A stretch of 64,000 bases of DNA from Arthrobacter sp. B1I2 (GCF_030816485.1 NZ_JAUSYC010000001.1:1240001-1304000), one strand, 5' to 3'. Counted from the first letter of the stretch, positions 1-8,904 are shown. Numbers and translations are program-made. The notes: generated by a model not told the origin, from the sequence alone.

Positions 1-59
1 AGGTCTTTGGCCAGTTGCCGCAGCTGCGCCACATCGCCGCCGTAAAAGTGCCCCGCCAT
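1..59 (-). CDS. Probable WXG100-family (ESAT-6-like) protein, N-terminal fragment
   Basis: Only the first 19 codons are inside the window; the gene runs leftward off the edge. The visible peptide begins MAGHFYGGDVAQLRQLAKD, which resembles the start of actinobacterial WXG100 proteins, small helical-hairpin substrates or partners of type VII secretion. A purine-rich ribosome site (CAGGGGGACAAC) lies just before the ATG. The family call is recognition of the N-terminus only; the diagnostic WxG turn is outside the window. Confidence 0.4.
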   Translation of the reverse strand, partial: MAGHFYGGDVAQLRQLAKD

Positions 60-125
60 GTTGTCCCCCTGTTGGCTCCTCCGTGCCAGCCTAGCCGGGC
101 ATCCTCCGTGCGGCGATGGGGAGAG

Positions 126-593
126 CTATCCTCCGAGCAAGCCGGTGGTCCGGTACGGGATGACTTCGCGGAGGAACATGCTGGTGGACGTGCGGACGAT
201 GCCGGGGCAGAGGCGGATCTCCTCCGACACCCGGTAGAGGTCGTCCGGGCTGGTGGCCACCACCCGGATCAGCAGGTCGGTATCGCCGGCCGGCGCATGG
301 CACTCCAGGACTTCGGGGATTTTACGCAGGGCAGCGATGGCCTCGTTGAGGTGGCTCTGGTCCAGCTCTGCGCTGACCGCAGCGGCCACGCCCCGTCCAA
401 GGGCCGCGGGAAGCACCCGGCTGCTGTTGGGCCGGAGGGCACCGGACGCCGTCATCCGCTCCAGCCGGCTCTGGACAGTTCCGCGGGCCAGGCCCAGCCG
501 CTGCGCGAGCACCATGATGGGGACGCGGGGATCCTCGTCCAGAGCCTTCAGGATCCGCCGGTCGGTGGCGTCCAGTTCCTGCAATTTGATCAT
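126..593 (-). CDS. Lrp/AsnC family transcriptional regulator
   Basis: 155 aa. Residues about 1-60 form the AsnC-type winged helix-turn-helix (ATDRRILKALDEDPR, then LAQRLGLARGTVQSRLERM). The C-terminal half is the RAM/AsnC ligand-binding domain with the usual GDTDLLIRV segment. Such proteins are multimeric sensors of amino acids or related metabolites that bind palindromic DNA and usually control their own gene. I chose the ATG at 593 because the protein then begins exactly at the family N-terminus; the upstream in-frame extension has no family character. An AGGAA purine run touches the start with short spacing. A perfect 8-3-8 inverted repeat lies 25 bases upstream and is probably its own operator. 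The regulated pathway cannot be told from context. Confidence 0.9.
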   Translation of the reverse strand: MIKLQELDATDRRILKALDEDPRVPIMVLAQRLGLARGTVQSRLERMTASGALRPNSSRVLPAALGRGVAAAVSAELDQSHLNEAIAALRKIPEVLECHAPAGDTDLLIRVVATSPDDLYRVSEEIRLCPGIVRTSTSMFLREVIPYRTTGLLGG

Positions 594-617
594 TTCCTGT
601 CGCCGGGAACTTTGAGT

Positions 618-636
618 ATTGATCAGAGTGATCAAT
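618..636. promoter_or_regulatory. Palindromic operator, probable Lrp/AsnC autoregulatory site
   Basis: The sequence ATTGATCAGAGTGATCAAT is a perfect inverted repeat with 8-bp arms and a 3-bp centre. It lies about 25 bases upstream of the Lrp/AsnC start codon, where an autoregulatory operator is expected. Binding itself is inferred. Confidence 0.65.
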
Positions 637-824
637 CGAAGTTCTGCTTGTTGTCCCAACTGTATGTTCTCTGCTGGAATAGTGGCAACAAGGACAAAAG
701 CTACCGCTGGTCCGCGCAGGCTACAGGTTCCCCGGCACACCACCCGGCAACTGGACACCGCTTCCCGCAAGGAGGCCGCCGCTGATTGACGCTTGTTCAC
801 ACCACGCTCATTCTGTAAACACGG

Positions 825-885
825 CAAGAGCCCCTGAGCTACCGACGCCCGATTCCCGGAGTCATCGGTAGCTGAGGGGCTCTTG
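825..885. terminator. Long inverted repeat, terminator-like hairpin in a divergent intergenic region
   Basis: Arms at 825-845 and 865-885 (AAGAGCCCCTGAGCTACCGA and its reverse complement with one mismatch) form a 20-21 bp stem around a 19-base loop. It looks like a factor-independent terminator but has no T-tract on either side, and both flanking genes point away from it. The rest of 594-909 contains the Lrp operator and no gene I can support. Confidence 0.45.
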
Positions 886-909
886 TGTGCTTCCGTCTAG
901 GGTTAGTCC

Positions 910-1809
910 ATGACCTCCGCCGGACGCTTTGCCCCCAGCCCGTCCGGTGAGCTGCATGTAGGAAACCTCCGGACGGCAATGCTTGCCTGGCTTTTTGCCC
1001 GCTCCACCGGACGCGGCTTCCTTTTGCGGGTGGAGGACCTGGACCGTGCCCGCGCAGGAGCGGAGGAGGTGCAGCTGCGGGATCTGGCGGCGGTGGGCGT
1101 CACCTGGGATGGCGACGTTGTCCGGCAGACGGACCGCGGGCCCCTGTACGCAGAGGCGATCACCCGGCTTGAAGAGGCCGGCCTGACCTACGAATGCTTT
1201 TGTACACGGCGCGAGATCCAGGAGGCGCCATCCGCCCCGCATGCTCCCCAGGGAGCCTACCCCGGCACCTGCCGCAACCTGGACCGGGCAGAATTGGAGT
1301 ACAGGAGGTCCATCCGTCCGGCCGCCATCCGGTTGCGGGCCGACGTTGTGGAGTACGCCGTGCAGGACGTCCTTCACGGCACGTTCACCGGAGCGGTGGA
1401 CGATTTCGTGCTTCGCAGGAATGACGGGGTGACTGCCTACAACCTTGCCGTGGTGGTGGATGATGCCGACCAGGGTATAGACCAGGTGGTCCGCGGTGAC
1501 GACCTGCTCCCCTCCACGCCCCGGCAGGCCTACCTCGCCTCGCTCCTGGATATTCCCGTCCCGGAATATGTGCATGTCCCGTTGGTGGTGAACCGCGACG
1601 GCGTGAGGCTGGCAAAGCGTGATGGAGCGGTCACTCTGGCGGACCTCGCCCACGCCGGCGTGGCCGCACACGAGGTGCGGAGCCTGCTGCTTGAGTCCCT
1701 GGGATTGCCCGGCGGAACGTTGGACCAGGCCCTGCCGGCCCTCGACCCTGCACGGCTGCCACGCCAACCCTGGGTGTGGACCGGCATGGACGGCGCGTCC
1801 GCTGGCTAA
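910..1809 (+). CDS. gluQ: Glutamyl-Q tRNA(Asp) synthetase
   Basis: 299 aa, the size of GluQ-RS, a truncated glutamyl-tRNA synthetase that lacks the anticodon-binding domain. It attaches glutamate to queuosine in the wobble position of tRNA-Asp. The class I signatures are present: FAPSPSGELHVGN near residue 7 contains the HIGH-type motif (HVGN), and RLAKRDGA is the KMSKS-type loop. A zinc site typical of the family is visible as CFC (residues about 98-100) followed by a YPGTC segment about 20 residues later. It is followed after only 9 bases by the HD hydrolase gene and is probably cotranscribed with it. A full-length GluRS would be about 500 aa, so that alternative is unlikely. Confidence 0.9.
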   Translation: MTSAGRFAPSPSGELHVGNLRTAMLAWLFARSTGRGFLLRVEDLDRARAGAEEVQLRDLAAVGVTWDGDVVRQTDRGPLYAEAITRLEEAGLTYECFCTRREIQEAPSAPHAPQGAYPGTCRNLDRAELEYRRSIRPAAIRLRADVVEYAVQDVLHGTFTGAVDDFVLRRNDGVTAYNLAVVVDDADQGIDQVVRGDDLLPSTPRQAYLASLLDIPVPEYVHVPLVVNRDGVRLAKRDGAVTLADLAHAGVAAHEVRSLLLESLGLPGGTLDQALPALDPARLPRQPWVWTGMDGASAG

Positions 1810-1818
1810 GCTTGGTAG

Positions 1819-2442
1819 ATGGCAGATGAGCACACGCCGGACCAGGTCCGGACGTCCACGTTTACGGTGGAGACCGCCAAAGTCCTGGCCGAGGTGGCCC
1901 ACAACCGGCAGAAGGACAAGCTGAAGCGGCCCTACACGGACCATGTCCTTGCCGTCGGAGACGCCCTGGCGGACTTCGACGACGAGATCCGGATCGCAGG
2001 CTACCTGCACGATATCGCCGAGGACACACCAATGACACGGCAGGCCCTGCTGGACATGGGTGTCCCGGAGCGCTCCGTGGACATCATCGAGCGTGTCACC
2101 AACCGCCTGCACAGTAACCCGGACGATTATCAGTCCGGCATCCATGAGATCGCCGAGGACCATGACGCCGCCCTGGTCAAGATCGCCGACAACGCGCACA
2201 ACTCGCTGCCCGAGCGGGTCCGGGCGCTGGCGGAGAAGTGGCCGGACAAGCCCCCGGTGACCAAGTACCGGGATGCCCGGCCCGTGCTCTACGCCGCCGT
2301 GGAGGTGGAGGAGATTCGGAAGATCCTGGCACGGGTCAACCCCTGGCTGCTGGAGGAGTTCGACGCGCAGCTGGACGAGGCCGACGACACCGACTACGAG
2401 AACCTCCGCTACGACGCCGGCCCGGGGTTCCTGTCCACGTAG
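1819..2442 (+). CDS. HD-domain phosphohydrolase, SpoT/MESH1-like
   Basis: 207 aa. The segment YLHDIAEDTPMT matches the HD motif of the ppGpp hydrolase domain of RelA/SpoT (HDxxEDT). The order of conserved acidic and His residues, including the later KIADNAHN, also fits the SpoT/MESH1 hydrolase fold. No synthetase, TGS or ACT domain is present, so it would be a stand-alone metal-dependent hydrolase. Nucleotide specificity (ppGpp or another phosphorylated nucleotide) is inference. The start is 9 bases after gluQ. The 3' end overlaps the convergent flavodoxin gene by 34 bases, so the two transcripts are antisense at their ends. Confidence 0.8.
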   Translation: MADEHTPDQVRTSTFTVETAKVLAEVAHNRQKDKLKRPYTDHVLAVGDALADFDDEIRIAGYLHDIAEDTPMTRQALLDMGVPERSVDIIERVTNRLHSNPDDYQSGIHEIAEDHDAALVKIADNAHNSLPERVRALAEKWPDKPPVTKYRDARPVLYAAVEVEEIRKILARVNPWLLEEFDAQLDEADDTDYENLRYDAGPGFLST

Positions 2443-2957
2443 ACCAGGAACTCCTCCGCAAACCGCCGCACCCCGTCCCATTCCGTGTAGATGTAGTCAC
2501 GGCCGGTATCGGTATCAGTGCTGCCCTGGCCGCTGACGATTCTCTTCATCATCAAGCGCTTCAGGAAGCCGTACTGGGTGTACAGGAGGGCGCCGCCGAA
2601 CATCGCCACTTTGTCAGGGTGCCAGCCGGTACTGTCCTCGAACTCTGCTACGTACTTCTCCGCGTCCTCGGGATCGCCGTGGGCCGCAAGGCTGACCGAG
2701 AACAGGGCGGCCGGAAGGTTCGCCAGGGCGGACCGGTTCCTGCGGACAAAATCGGCCACGTAGCCTTCGTGCTTCCCGGCATGGATGGAAGCGCCCACAA
2801 TGACGCCGTCATAGCCGTCCGGCAGGTCGTGGTCTGCGTGCTTGAGGTCCAACAGGTCGGCCTGGTGGCCGTGGGCCTGCAGCACATCAGAGATGTAGTC
2901 GCCGATCCGGGCCGTCTGGCCCTCCGACGTTCCATAGGGGATCAGGATTCTTGCCAT
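2409..2957 (-). CDS. Flavodoxin-domain protein
   Basis: 182 aa single-domain flavodoxin. The N-terminus MARILIPYGTSEGQTARIG carries the FMN phosphate-binding loop (T/S-x-T/S-G-x-T type: YGTSEGQT). VIVGASIHAGKHEGYVADF is typical of the HemG/flavodoxin_5 group, which includes menaquinone-dependent protoporphyrinogen oxidases. The ATG at 2957 places the flavin loop at the usual distance; an in-frame start three codons upstream is also possible. The 3' end overlaps the convergent HD gene. Heme synthesis is not supported by neighbours, so the substrate is left open. Confidence 0.8.
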   Translation of the reverse strand: MARILIPYGTSEGQTARIGDYISDVLQAHGHQADLLDLKHADHDLPDGYDGVIVGASIHAGKHEGYVADFVRRNRSALANLPAALFSVSLAAHGDPEDAEKYVAEFEDSTGWHPDKVAMFGGALLYTQYGFLKRLMMKRIVSGQGSTDTDTGRDYIYTEWDGVRRFAEEFLVYVDRNPGPAS

Positions 2958-3034
2958 GACCACCACTCTGGCGTCCCGCAGGGACTGGGCAAAGGGGCAA
3001 AGGTCCCTGCATAAATCCCTTGGAAGACCGTCAG

Positions 3035-4351
3035 CTAGACCCGTCCCAGCGCCTCAATGTCCTCCAGGAAGTCCGCCTGCACCTCAGCGCTGACGGTGGT
3101 ACGGGTGTCACCAATGGCGTCGAGGTAGTCCTGCGTGGAGGGCCCCTTCCTGACCGCCTCGCGGACGGAAACCTCGCCCCCGGAGGCCAGCCCGCCGTCG
3201 TCGTACACTGCTTTTTCCAGCGCCCGCTGGGAGGCGCTGCGGGCCGCGTACTCGATGTCTGCCGGGGAAAAGCCCTCAGTACGTTCCACCAGGAGTTCCA
3301 CATCCACGGCGTCCACCACGGCCGCGGGGATGAACCGCTGCCACATCGCCTCGCGCGCCTGACGGTCCGGCAGCCCGATGGGGATCACGTAGTCGAACCG
3401 CCCGTGGCGCAGGAAAGCCGAGTCCAGGGCGCGGATGAAGTTGGTGGCGCAGACCAGGAGCCGGCCCGGCTGTTCGCGGAAAGCGGGGATGATCTTCAGC
3501 AGCTCATTGGTCACGCCCTGAAGCGGCGACGGCGGGTCACCGGCGCGCTGGGAAGCGATCTCCTCCACCTCGTCGATGAACACCACGGCGTGCTCCAGTT
3601 CGGCGATTTCCAGGAAGGTCTCGCGCAGCGCACCGGCCAGGCCCTGCGGGTCGCCGGCCAGGCGGGACGGGAACACCTCCACGAACGGCCACTCCAGCCG
3701 GGATGCGATCGCTTTGGCAAAGGTGGTCTTGCCGGTGCCGGGAGGGCCGAAAAGGACGACGGCGCGCGGCGGCACCACGCCGAACTCATCGGCCAGGTCC
3801 GCCTCGGCGAGCGGCAGCACCAGGCGCCGTTCGAGCAGCTCCTTCTCCCTGCGCATGCCGGCCACGTTTTCCCACAGGTCACGGGCCAGGACGCGGCCGC
3901 CCAGCTGGCCCAGGGCGCCGAGTTCCTGGCGCTGGACGGGGATGGTCCGCTCGAAGTAGCGCAGGTTCTTCTTGAGCGCGAAGCCGCGGCCCAGGAAGGC
4001 CTCCACGCGGGTCTCGGACTCCGGCATCAGGGCCGAGAGCTTGTTCAGGCCGTGCGGGGCCATCCGGTTTTCGACGGCGGCCAGCAGCGAGGTGCCGATG
4101 CCCCTGCCGCGGTACTCGGGAAGGGTGGCCAGGAAAACGATCCAGCCCTGGTCGTGGGCCGCCCGCCCGACGGCGGCACCCACCACCTGCTCGCCCTGCA
4201 CTGCAACAACCGCATGGTCTTTCTCGCAGGACGCGAGGACCTCGGAGAGGGCGTAGACGGGTTCGACGTTGTGTGCCTTCAGCGTTTCCCAGAGGTGCAG
4301 GATTCCGTCAAGGTCGGCCGAATGGAAATCCCTGATCCGCCAGTTGGTCAT
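3035..4351 (-). CDS. GNAT acetyltransferase-AAA+ ATPase fusion protein
   Basis: 438 aa with two recognisable modules. Residues about 1-135 are a GNAT N-acetyltransferase fold, with the acetyl-CoA loop RGRGIGTSLL at 81-90. Residues about 190-400 are a classical AAA+ ATPase. This has Walker A GPPGTGKTT (202-210), Walker B VVFIDEVEE (257-265), sensor-1-like CATN and the second-region HGRFD motif. The ATPase is closest in style to FtsH/Cdc48-type classical AAA modules; no protease or membrane segment is seen. A single uninterrupted frame covers both. It stands alone on the minus strand, with the flavodoxin downstream and ldh upstream. The function is unknown to me; nucleotide-driven remodelling coupled to acetylation is only a guess. 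Confidence 0.8.
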   Translation of the reverse strand: MTNWRIRDFHSADLDGILHLWETLKAHNVEPVYALSEVLASCEKDHAVVAVQGEQVVGAAVGRAAHDQGWIVFLATLPEYRGRGIGTSLLAAVENRMAPHGLNKLSALMPESETRVEAFLGRGFALKKNLRYFERTIPVQRQELGALGQLGGRVLARDLWENVAGMRREKELLERRLVLPLAEADLADEFGVVPPRAVVLFGPPGTGKTTFAKAIASRLEWPFVEVFPSRLAGDPQGLAGALRETFLEIAELEHAVVFIDEVEEIASQRAGDPPSPLQGVTNELLKIIPAFREQPGRLLVCATNFIRALDSAFLRHGRFDYVIPIGLPDRQAREAMWQRFIPAAVVDAVDVELLVERTEGFSPADIEYAARSASQRALEKAVYDDGGLASGGEVSVREAVRKGPSTQDYLDAIGDTRTTVSAEVQADFLEDIEALGRV

Positions 4352-4404
4352 GCGTTACTCCTGTTGGTTCGTCGTTGAGCCTCCAGAAGAGCATATGTGC
4401 TGGC

Positions 4405-5352
4405 TCAGATCCCCAGCGCCTCCATGGTGCTCCGCAGGGTGTCCGCGGAATGCCGCAGGGCTGCCAGTTCGCCGTCGTCCATGGGCGTTTCCAGGACCCG
4501 GTGCACCCCGCCCCTCCCCACCACGCTGGGGAGGGAGAGTGCCGCGCCGGAGATACCGTAAAGCCCTGACATCACGGTGGAGACAGGAAGGACGGCGTTG
4601 TCGTCGCGGAGCAGCGCCTCCACAATGCGGGCACCGGAGAGGCCGATCGCGTAGTTCGTGGCACCCTTCCCGGCGATGACCTTGTAGGCGGCCTGGACCA
4701 CTTCCCGGGCAGTGGTGGCGAGGGATTCGGGCGTAAAAATCCGCTCCCCGCCAACCGTCCAGTCGCGGATCGGGACCGGGCCAATCGTCGCGCCAGACCA
4801 CAACGGGAACTCGGTGTCCCCGTGCTCTCCCACCATGCTGGCGTGGACGCTGGTAACGGAAACCCCGGCCTCGCGGGCCAGGAGCCACCGCAGCCGGGAG
4901 GTGTCCAGTACCGTGCCCGAGGAAAAAATCCGTTCGGAGGGCAGGCCGGAGATGCGCTGGGCGGCCACGGTCAGGACGTCACAGGGGTTGGTCACCAGGA
5001 CATAGACGGCGTCCGGCGCGCGCTCAAGCAGCGGCGGCATCAGCTGTTCCAGGATCCGCACGTTCGTGCCGGCAAGGTCCAGGCGGCTCTGGCCGGGGTT
5101 CTGCTTGGCACCTGCCGTGATGACCACGACGTCGGCGCCTTCCGTCACGGCGATGTCCCCGCCGCCGGTCACGGTGGCCGAGGCCGCCGCGAACTGGCTG
5201 CCATGGGCAAGGTCCAGCGCTTCGGCCTCCGCCTTGGGCGTGTTGACGTCATACAACGCGATGTTGCTGGCCGAGCCGCGGATCAGCGCGGCGTACGCCA
5301 GCGAGGTGCCGACGCTCCCGGCGCCCACCACTGCGAGCTTGGATCCTGCCAT
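4405..5352 (-). CDS. ldh: L-lactate dehydrogenase
   Basis: 315 aa, the full length of the LDH/MDH family. It begins with an NAD-binding loop VGAGSVGTSLA (residues 9-19). The substrate loop has R90 (NPGQSR), TNPCDVLT follows, and the catalytic His177 lies in the motif GEHGDTEFP. These features favour lactate over malate dehydrogenase. It reduces pyruvate to L-lactate with NADH in the cytoplasm. It is a single-gene unit divergent from the ggt gene, with starts about 90 bases apart, so the two promoters share this space. Confidence 0.92.
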   Translation of the reverse strand: MAGSKLAVVGAGSVGTSLAYAALIRGSASNIALYDVNTPKAEAEALDLAHGSQFAAASATVTGGGDIAVTEGADVVVITAGAKQNPGQSRLDLAGTNVRILEQLMPPLLERAPDAVYVLVTNPCDVLTVAAQRISGLPSERIFSSGTVLDTSRLRWLLAREAGVSVTSVHASMVGEHGDTEFPLWSGATIGPVPIRDWTVGGERIFTPESLATTAREVVQAAYKVIAGKGATNYAIGLSGARIVEALLRDDNAVLPVSTVMSGLYGISGAALSLPSVVGRGGVHRVLETPMDDGELAALRHSADTLRSTMEALGI

Positions 5353-5439
5353 GGTGCACTCCCATTCCGAAGCCGTTGAGTGTGTCCTACCCGAAGAGTA
5401 GCGTGGCCCACATCACTCGACCCCCACTTAGGAGCCACC

Positions 5440-7275
5440 ATGCCACATCTTGGACGCCGGCTCGCAGCTGTAACTGCAGCGCTGGCCATGAGCGTGACCA
5501 CCGGGGCCATCAGCCCCGCTGCCGCCGATACCCGGCAAACCGATAAGAACCCCACGGCCACCGGCTATGGCGGCGCGGTCAGCACCGTGGACCCGGAAGC
5601 ATCAGCGGCAGCCATTGAAGTCCTCCGCAAGGGCGGAAACGCAGTGGATGCCGCCGTCGCCGCGGCAGCCACCCTTGGAGTCACCGAGCCCTACAGTGCC
5701 GGAATCGGCGGTGGCGGCTATTTCGTCTATTACGACGCGAAGTCCGGAAAGATCAGGACCATCGACGGACGCGAGACGGCGCCGGCGGGGATCAAGCCGG
5801 ATGCGTTCATCGATCCCGCCACCGGCAAGCCCTACAACTTCACCCCCGAGCTCGTCACCAGCGGCGTCTCCGTGGGTGTCCCCGGTACTCCGGCGACCTG
5901 GGAGCGCGCGCTGAAGCGCTGGGGCAGCATCAGCCTGGGGGACGCGCTGGAGCCGGCGATTGACGTCGCAGAAGACGGCTTTGTCGTTGATGAGACGTTC
6001 CGCCAGCAGACGGCGGACAACCAGAAGCGCTTCGAAGCCTTCACCTCTACCAAGGACCTGTACCTGCACGGCGGGAAGCTCCCGGAGGTGGGGTCGGTAT
6101 TCAAGAACCCTGACCTCGCAGACACCTACCGGCTTCTGGCAAACAAGGGCATGGACGCGTTCTACGACGGACCGCTGGCCAAGGAAATCGCGCACACCGT
6201 GCAGAACCCGCCCAAGTCTAAGACCACCGAGCTGCCCGTCCCGGCGGGTTCCATGACGGAGGAGGATTTGAAGAAATACAAGGCCCTGGAGCAGAAGCCC
6301 ACCCACGTGAACTACCGCGGTTACGACGTCTACGGGATGGCCCCTTCCAGCAGCGGCGGTACCACGGTGGGTGAATCGCTGAACATCCTGGACGTGTTTG
6401 ACCTGCCGTCCCTGAAGGCTGACCAGCCGGCGGTGCTGCACCACTACCTCGAGGCCAGCGCCCTGGCGTTCGCGGACCGCGCGAAATACGTGGGTGACCC
6501 CGCCTTTGTGAAAGTGCCAACCACGGCCCTGACGGATCCCATCTTCGGCAAGGAACGCGCCTGCGAACTCGATCCAATGCATGCGGCAGCCAAGCCCCTA
6601 AAGACGGCCGGCGACGTCACGTCCTACGACGGCACCTGCCCGGTTGAACCGGCCGCTGCCGCCGATGAGAAGGACACGGAAAACATCTCCACCACCAACA
6701 TGACCGTCTCAGACAAGTGGGGAAACGTGGTGGAGTACACGCTGACCATTGAGCAGACCGGCGGCTCCGGCATTGTGGTTCCCGGCCGCGGGTTCCTGCT
6801 CAACAACGAACTGACGGACTTCTCCACCGTCTACAGCGCCACGGACCCCAACCGGATTGAGCCGGGCAAGCGGCCGCGTTCGTCCATGTCGCCCACCATC
6901 CTGCTGGAGGACGGCAAGCCGTTCCTGGCCCTGGGCTCCCCGGGCGGCTCCACCATCATCACCACCGTCCTGCAGACCCTGGTGAACCGCATCGACCTGG
7001 GCATGAGCACGCCGGACGCCATTGCGGCTCCCCGTGCTTCCCAGCGGAACACGGAGAAGGTGACAGCTGAGCCGGCCTTCATCGACAAGTACGGCAAGGC
7101 CCTCACGTCGCGCTTCGGCCACATCCTGACCCCGTCGGGTGACTCGTTTACGTCCGCCTCGGAGATCGGTGCAGCCACCGCCATCGAGTTCCTTGAGGAC
7201 GGGCGGACCCTGGCGGCAGCTGAGCCGGTCAGGCGGGGCGGCGGCTCGGCCATGGTGGTCAAGCCGTCAAAGTAG
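5440..7275 (+). CDS. ggt: Secreted gamma-glutamyltransferase
   Basis: 611 aa. A Sec signal peptide (RR followed by an Ala-rich hydrophobic run, cleavage near SPAAA) indicates export. The protein is an Ntn-hydrolase proenzyme that self-cleaves to give a catalytic N-terminal threonine. The large-subunit part has GGNAVDAAVAA and IGGGGYFV. The small-subunit start is ENISTTN, with the nucleophile likely Thr418. The canonical TTH is TTN here, a small departure from the family. SMSPTI and GSPGGSTI further on are also diagnostic. It hydrolyses or transfers gamma-glutamyl groups of glutathione or poly-glutamate. I chose the ATG at 5440 because AGGAG lies 6 bases upstream and the signal peptide begins there. 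Confidence 0.9.
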   Translation: MPHLGRRLAAVTAALAMSVTTGAISPAAADTRQTDKNPTATGYGGAVSTVDPEASAAAIEVLRKGGNAVDAAVAAAATLGVTEPYSAGIGGGGYFVYYDAKSGKIRTIDGRETAPAGIKPDAFIDPATGKPYNFTPELVTSGVSVGVPGTPATWERALKRWGSISLGDALEPAIDVAEDGFVVDETFRQQTADNQKRFEAFTSTKDLYLHGGKLPEVGSVFKNPDLADTYRLLANKGMDAFYDGPLAKEIAHTVQNPPKSKTTELPVPAGSMTEEDLKKYKALEQKPTHVNYRGYDVYGMAPSSSGGTTVGESLNILDVFDLPSLKADQPAVLHHYLEASALAFADRAKYVGDPAFVKVPTTALTDPIFGKERACELDPMHAAAKPLKTAGDVTSYDGTCPVEPAAAADEKDTENISTTNMTVSDKWGNVVEYTLTIEQTGGSGIVVPGRGFLLNNELTDFSTVYSATDPNRIEPGKRPRSSMSPTILLEDGKPFLALGSPGGSTIITTVLQTLVNRIDLGMSTPDAIAAPRASQRNTEKVTAEPAFIDKYGKALTSRFGHILTPSGDSFTSASEIGAATAIEFLEDGRTLAAAEPVRRGGGSAMVVKPSK

Positions 7276-7285
7276 AACAACAGGT

Positions 7286-7356
7286 GCTTTAAACGCCCGA
7301 CGGCGGCACCCGGGTTCCTGGATTCCAGAACCTGGGGGCCGCCGTCGCGTTAAAGC
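7286..7356. terminator. Bidirectional terminator hairpin between ggt and ansP
   Basis: A large imperfect hairpin in the 87-base gap between two convergent genes. The outer arms are GCTTTAAACG/CGTTAAAGC, followed by GACGGCGGC/GCCGCCGTC and an inner CCCGGGTTC/GAACCTGGG. The outer AAA/TTT runs give short T-tracts in both directions. Confidence 0.75.
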
Positions 7357-7362
7357 AGCCGG

Positions 7363-8877
7363 CTACTTCTTGAAGGTTTGAGCCGGCGGGTTCGCAACCA
7401 CCGGGGAGAGTCCGGTGTAGCCGTCGCGGGTTTCGGCGATTTGGCGGATGCGGGTGCGGCAGGCGTACCAGCCGATGATCATGAGGGTGGAGGCGATGGC
7501 GGTGACGAGCATGGTCAGGGGTGAGTCGATGAAGACCATGATGAGGACGCCGGCGAGGAAGAGCAGGGAGAGGTAGCCGGTGTAGGGGGCGCCGAACATG
7601 CGGAAGGATGGGCGTTCGACCCAGCCTTTGTCGGCCCAGCGTTTGAGTTGGATCTGGCACAGGACGATGGTGGCCCAGGTCATGACGATGCCGACGGAGG
7701 CGATGTTCAGGACGATTTCGAAGGCCTCGGCGGGGACGAGGTAGTTCAGCGGGACGCCGAGGAGGGAGACGACGGCGGTGATGGCGATGCCGCCGTAGGG
7801 GACGCCTGCTTTGTTCATGCGGGAGGCGAAGCGGGGGGCGGAGCCGTTGACGGACATGGAGCGCAGGATCCGGCCGGTGGAGTAGAGCCCGGCGTTCAGG
7901 GAGGACAGGGCGGCGGTGAGGACCACGAGGTTCATGATGACGTCTACGCCCTGGACGCCGATGGAGCCGAAGAAGGTCACGAAGGGGCTGACGCCTTTTT
8001 GGTAGGCGGTGAAGGGCAGCAGCAGGGCCAGCAGGATCACGGAGCCGACGTAGAACACGGCGATCCGGAAGACCACGGAGTTGATGGCCTTGGGCATGAT
8101 TTTTTCGGGGTTTTCGGTTTCGCCGGCGGCGGTGCCGACGAGTTCGATGGAGGCGTAGGCGAACAGGACGCCCTGCATGAGGATGATCATGGGCAGCAGG
8201 CCGTTGGGGAAGATCCCGCCGTTATCGGAGAGCAGGCTGAGGCCGACCTGTTGGCCGTCGACGGGGGTGCCGAAGATGACGAAGTAGGTGCCGATGATGA
8301 GGAACGCGACGAGGGCGGCGACCTTGATCAGGGCGAACCAGAATTCCATTTCGCCGAAGACTTTCACGGAGACCAGGTTCAGGGCCAGGACCACGAGGAG
8401 GGCGGTCAGTGCCCAGGCCCACTGCGGGACGTCGGCCATCCAGGGGATGTAGTTGCCGAAGAAGTGCATGTAGAGGGCGGCGGCGGTGATGTCCACGATG
8501 GTGGTGGTGGCCCAGTTGATCCAGTAGAACCAGCCGGAAACGAACGCGGCCTTTTCGCCGAAGAATTCGCGGGCGTAGGAGACGAAGGAGCCCGAGGAGG
8601 GCCGGTGCAGGACCAGTTCGCCCAGGGCGCGCAGGATCAGGAACGCGAAGAACCCGCAGACCGCGTAGGCGATGACCAGGGACGGGCCGGCGGCGTTGAG
8701 CCGGCCGCCGGCGCCCAGGAACAGGCCGGTACCGATCGCACCGCCGATCGCGATCATCTGGATCTGCCGGGGCTTGAGGTTCTTGTGGTAACCCTTGTCC
8801 TCCGCGTGCAGGGAGGTCTCAGACGCATGCGCGTGACCGCCGTCAATCAGGTGGTCTGGAAGGGGGGAATTTGTCAT
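7363..8877 (-). CDS. ansP: L-asparagine permease (APC superfamily)
   Basis: 504 aa with about 12 hydrophobic segments and the amino-acid permease signature near the N-terminus ([19 protein letters not shown]). It belongs to the AnsP/GabP-type amino acid:proton symporters in the cytoplasmic membrane. The assignment to asparagine rests on the operon, which also encodes asparaginase and aspartase, and on overall resemblance to AnsP. It is the last gene of a four-gene minus-strand unit, starting 27 bases after aspA with a good AAGGA site before the ATG. Confidence 0.85.
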   Translation of the reverse strand: MTNSPLPDHLIDGGHAHASETSLHAEDKGYHKNLKPRQIQMIAIGGAIGTGLFLGAGGRLNAAGPSLVIAYAVCGFFAFLILRALGELVLHRPSSGSFVSYAREFFGEKAAFVSGWFYWINWATTTIVDITAAALYMHFFGNYIPWMADVPQWAWALTALLVVLALNLVSVKVFGEMEFWFALIKVAALVAFLIIGTYFVIFGTPVDGQQVGLSLLSDNGGIFPNGLLPMIILMQGVLFAYASIELVGTAAGETENPEKIMPKAINSVVFRIAVFYVGSVILLALLLPFTAYQKGVSPFVTFFGSIGVQGVDVIMNLVVLTAALSSLNAGLYSTGRILRSMSVNGSAPRFASRMNKAGVPYGGIAITAVVSLLGVPLNYLVPAEAFEIVLNIASVGIVMTWATIVLCQIQLKRWADKGWVERPSFRMFGAPYTGYLSLLFLAGVLIMVFIDSPLTMLVTAIASTLMIIGWYACRTRIRQIAETRDGYTGLSPVVANPPAQTFKK

Positions 8878-8904
8878 GGGAGTGTCCTTTGGGGGATGTG
8901 GGGA

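Noticed and set aside
781..868. Leader peptide frame starting near 779 (IDACSHHAHSVN) upstream of gluQ
   Set aside because: It begins only with weak start codons, ends inside the hairpin and has no clear regulatory codon run for the genes nearby.
862..2481. A 539-codon minus-strand frame across gluQ and the HD gene
   Set aside because: It lies opposite two clear genes with conserved catalytic motifs and is a codon-bias shadow.
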